From: Streptosporangiaceae bacterium
GTDB lineage: Bacteria > Actinomycetota > Actinomycetes > Streptosporangiales > Streptosporangiaceae
Direction of reading: 5' to 3'
Assembly: GCA_030050125.1 (NCBI GenBank)
Contig: JASIJN010000339.1
Span: 1 to 6,363, forward strand
Length of the DNA: 6,363 nt
Part shown: one piece after another, positions 5,136 to 6,363 of the stretch
Position numbering within the stretch: position 1 is the stretch's first letter
Layout: each line of letters starts with the position of its first letter
The notes under the pieces: generated by a model
The model's input: the letters and a program-made list of their open reading frames with translations, nothing else
Databases searched by the model: none
Told to the model about the DNA's origin: nothing
Translations under genes and position numbers: made by a program

Positions 5136-6089
5136 ATGACCACGACCCAGCTCAGGCACATGACCTGGATTCCCGGAGGCACCTTCCGGATGGGCTCGGC
5201 CGACTTCTATCCCGAAGAACGTCCCGTGCACATGGTGAGCGTCGACGGCTTCTGGATGGACGAGCATCCGGTCACGGTGGAGGAGTACCGGCGCTTCGTC
5301 AAGGCCACCGGTTATGTGACCCTCGCGGAGAGCCCGCCGCTGGCAGCCGACTATCCGGACGCCGACCCGGGCTTGCTGGTGCCCGGGTCCCTGGTCTTCC
5401 GGCGTACCAGCGGCCCGGTCGATCTGCGCGACTACCGGAACTGGTGGGCGTACGTGCCCGGAGCCGACTGGCGCCACCCGGCCGGGCCGGGCAGCGGCTG
5501 CCGCGGCCTGGAGCGGCACCCGGTGACGCACGTGGCCTACCAGGACGCCGAGGCCTATGCGGCCTGGGCCGGGAAGGACCTGCCGACGGAGGCGGAGTGG
5601 GAGTACGCGGCGCGCGGCGGTCTTGACGGCGCGGCGTATGCGTGGGGCGATGAGTTCGCCCCTGGCGGCCGGATGATGGCCAACACCTGGCAGGGCCGGT
5701 TTCCCTGGCAGAACCTGCTCACCGACGGGTACGAGGGGACGTCGCCGGTCGGCTCGTTTCCGGCCAACGGCTACGGCCTCTATGACATGACCGGCAACGT
5801 CTGGGAATGGACCTGTGACTACTTCACTCCGCGCCATGCCTCCTCGGCTGCCGGTGGCTGCTGCGCGCCACACAATCCGCGGGTGAGCCTGGCTTCCCGC
5901 AGCGCAATGCCGACCGGGCCCGGGTCACACCAGCCGCGCAAGGTGATCAAGGGCGGCTCTCATCTGTGCGCGCCGAGCTACTGCCTGCGGTACCGGCCAG
6001 CGGCCCGGCAAGGCGAAGCGGTCGACACCGCCACCTGCCACCTGGGTTTCCGGTGCGTCCTGCGCAGCGCCTCGCCGGCCGTCGGCTAG
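5136..6089 (+). CDS. Formylglycine-generating enzyme (SUMF1/FGE family)
   Basis: A complete 317-residue enzyme that would use oxygen to convert the cysteine of a C-x-P-x-R motif in type I sulfatases into formylglycine, their catalytic residue. Characterised enzymes of this family use copper(I) held by two cysteines. Both appear intact here as Cys278 and Cys283 in GGSHLCAPSYCLRYRPAAR (273-291), followed by CHLGFRC (301-307). Other family marks, in order: WIPGGTFRMGS (11-21), EERPVHMVSVDGFWMDEHPVT (27-47), TGYVTLAE (58-65), GPVDLRDYRNWWAYVPGADW (93-112), HPVTHVAYQDAEAYAAWAGKDLPTEAEWEYAARGG (128-162), ANTWQGRFPWQN (182-193), and NGYGLYDMTGNVWEWT (211-226). No signal peptide or membrane helix is seen, so it should be cytosolic. 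The start is ATG 5136, with AGGGAG at 5121-5126. No sulfatase lies in the window. EgtB-type ergothioneine enzymes share the fold but lack this cysteine pair and have an N-terminal DinB-like domain, absent here. Confidence 0.95.
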   Translation: MTTTQLRHMTWIPGGTFRMGSADFYPEERPVHMVSVDGFWMDEHPVTVEEYRRFVKATGYVTLAESPPLAADYPDADPGLLVPGSLVFRRTSGPVDLRDYRNWWAYVPGADWRHPAGPGSGCRGLERHPVTHVAYQDAEAYAAWAGKDLPTEAEWEYAARGGLDGAAYAWGDEFAPGGRMMANTWQGRFPWQNLLTDGYEGTSPVGSFPANGYGLYDMTGNVWEWTCDYFTPRHASSAAGGCCAPHNPRVSLASRSAMPTGPGSHQPRKVIKGGSHLCAPSYCLRYRPAARQGEAVDTATCHLGFRCVLRSASPAVG

Positions 6090-6124
6090 AGCGGGCTCCC
6101 CGGGCGGCCGGGCAGGTGCCGGGG

Positions 6125-6363
6125 ATGCGGCGCGTCGGGTGGGTCGAGCGGCAGGTCCGCCGGGCGGACCGGTTTCAGCAGCGCCACACCGTGACCGCGT
6201 TTCCGTGGGCGGTCATGCAGAAGTTCGGCAATGACCAAGCCGGGAGCAAGGCCGCGCTGATGTCCTACTACGGTCTGTTCGCCCTCTTCCCGCTGCTGTT
6301 GCTGCTGACCACCATCCTGGGCTTCGCGCTCAAGGGCAACCCGGTCCTGCACCAGCGGCTGGT
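6125..6363 (+). CDS. YihY/BrkB-family membrane protein (3' end outside window)
   Basis: A frame open from 6125 to the right edge gives 79 complete codons. A basic, amphipathic start (MRRVGWVERQVRRADRFQQR) leads to FPWAVMQKFGNDQAGSKAALMSYYGLFALFPLLLLLTTILGFAL, which carries the family's conserved AAL-x-YY-x-LFALFPLLLL first-helix motif. YihY/BrkB proteins are multi-helix inner-membrane proteins. One member was once called RNase BN, but that activity belongs to another protein, so no catalytic role should be assumed. The start is uncertain: ATG 6125 has only GGGG directly before it, and the in-frame GTG at 6116 is an alternative. The gap from the FGE stop is 35 bases (or 26), so co-transcription with it is plausible. 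A 6-bp pairing (CCCCGG 6098-6103 with CCGGGG 6119-6124) lies across the start region. Confidence 0.87.
   Translation, partial: MRRVGWVERQVRRADRFQQRHTVTAFPWAVMQKFGNDQAGSKAALMSYYGLFALFPLLLLLTTILGFALKGNPVLHQRL

Noticed and set aside
6086..6352. An 88-codon minus-strand open frame at the right end
   Set aside because: It lies opposite the BrkB-family N-terminus, whose conserved motif is clear; the Gln-rich stretch is the complement of the CTG-rich leucine helix.
1..6363. Mobile elements, CRISPR arrays, tRNA genes or phage attachment sites
   Set aside because: No transposase or integrase motif, no regularly spaced repeats and no tRNA-like fold were seen, and the repeats found are short and confined to intergenic regions.

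Overview
The window is GC-rich (roughly 70% by eye), with strong G/C preference at third codon positions and purine-rich ribosome binding sites. It carries an actinobacterial-type RNase P RNA next to a bifunctional RNase H/phosphatase gene. Together these point to a chromosomal segment of an actinomycete. I cannot name the genus, and I see no insertion sequence, phage gene, tRNA or CRISPR array.

Layout. Positions 1-510 hold the 3' end of a histidine-phosphatase domain, most likely the C-terminal half of RNase HI/acid phosphatase. It is followed after 20 bases by rnpB (about 531-943), closed by a perfect 16-bp terminal helix. A gene-free stretch (944-1215) leads to a DUF1269 membrane protein (1216-1710), which is followed by a good intrinsic terminator. 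Next is a structured leader with a near-perfect 29-base palindrome, then a very small two-helix membrane protein (1908-2117). Convergent to it on the minus strand is a two-gene operon read from 4213 down to 2145: an HdeD/DUF308 membrane protein, then a DUF2252 protein whose GTG start overlaps the HdeD stop codon. A 170-bp divergent intergenic region with direct and inverted repeats separates this operon from a plus-strand MarC-family membrane protein (4384-5031). A complete formylglycine-generating enzyme with both catalytic cysteines follows (5136-6089). The window ends inside a YihY/BrkB-family membrane protein (from about 6125).

How the genes relate. The left 950 bases are core RNA metabolism. 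The rest looks like accessory or stress-related envelope genes: four families of small or medium inner-membrane proteins (DUF1269, HdeD, MarC, BrkB), a cytosolic DUF2252 protein and one protein-maturation enzyme. No sulfatase, the usual client of formylglycine-generating enzyme, lies in the window. The most interesting single item is the DUF2252 protein. Its motifs can be read as an aminoglycoside-phosphotransferase/protein-kinase-like fold with the catalytic loop and metal-binding Asp motif before the glycine-rich loop and lysine, which would be a circular permutation. That reading is inference from motif order and needs a structural comparison.
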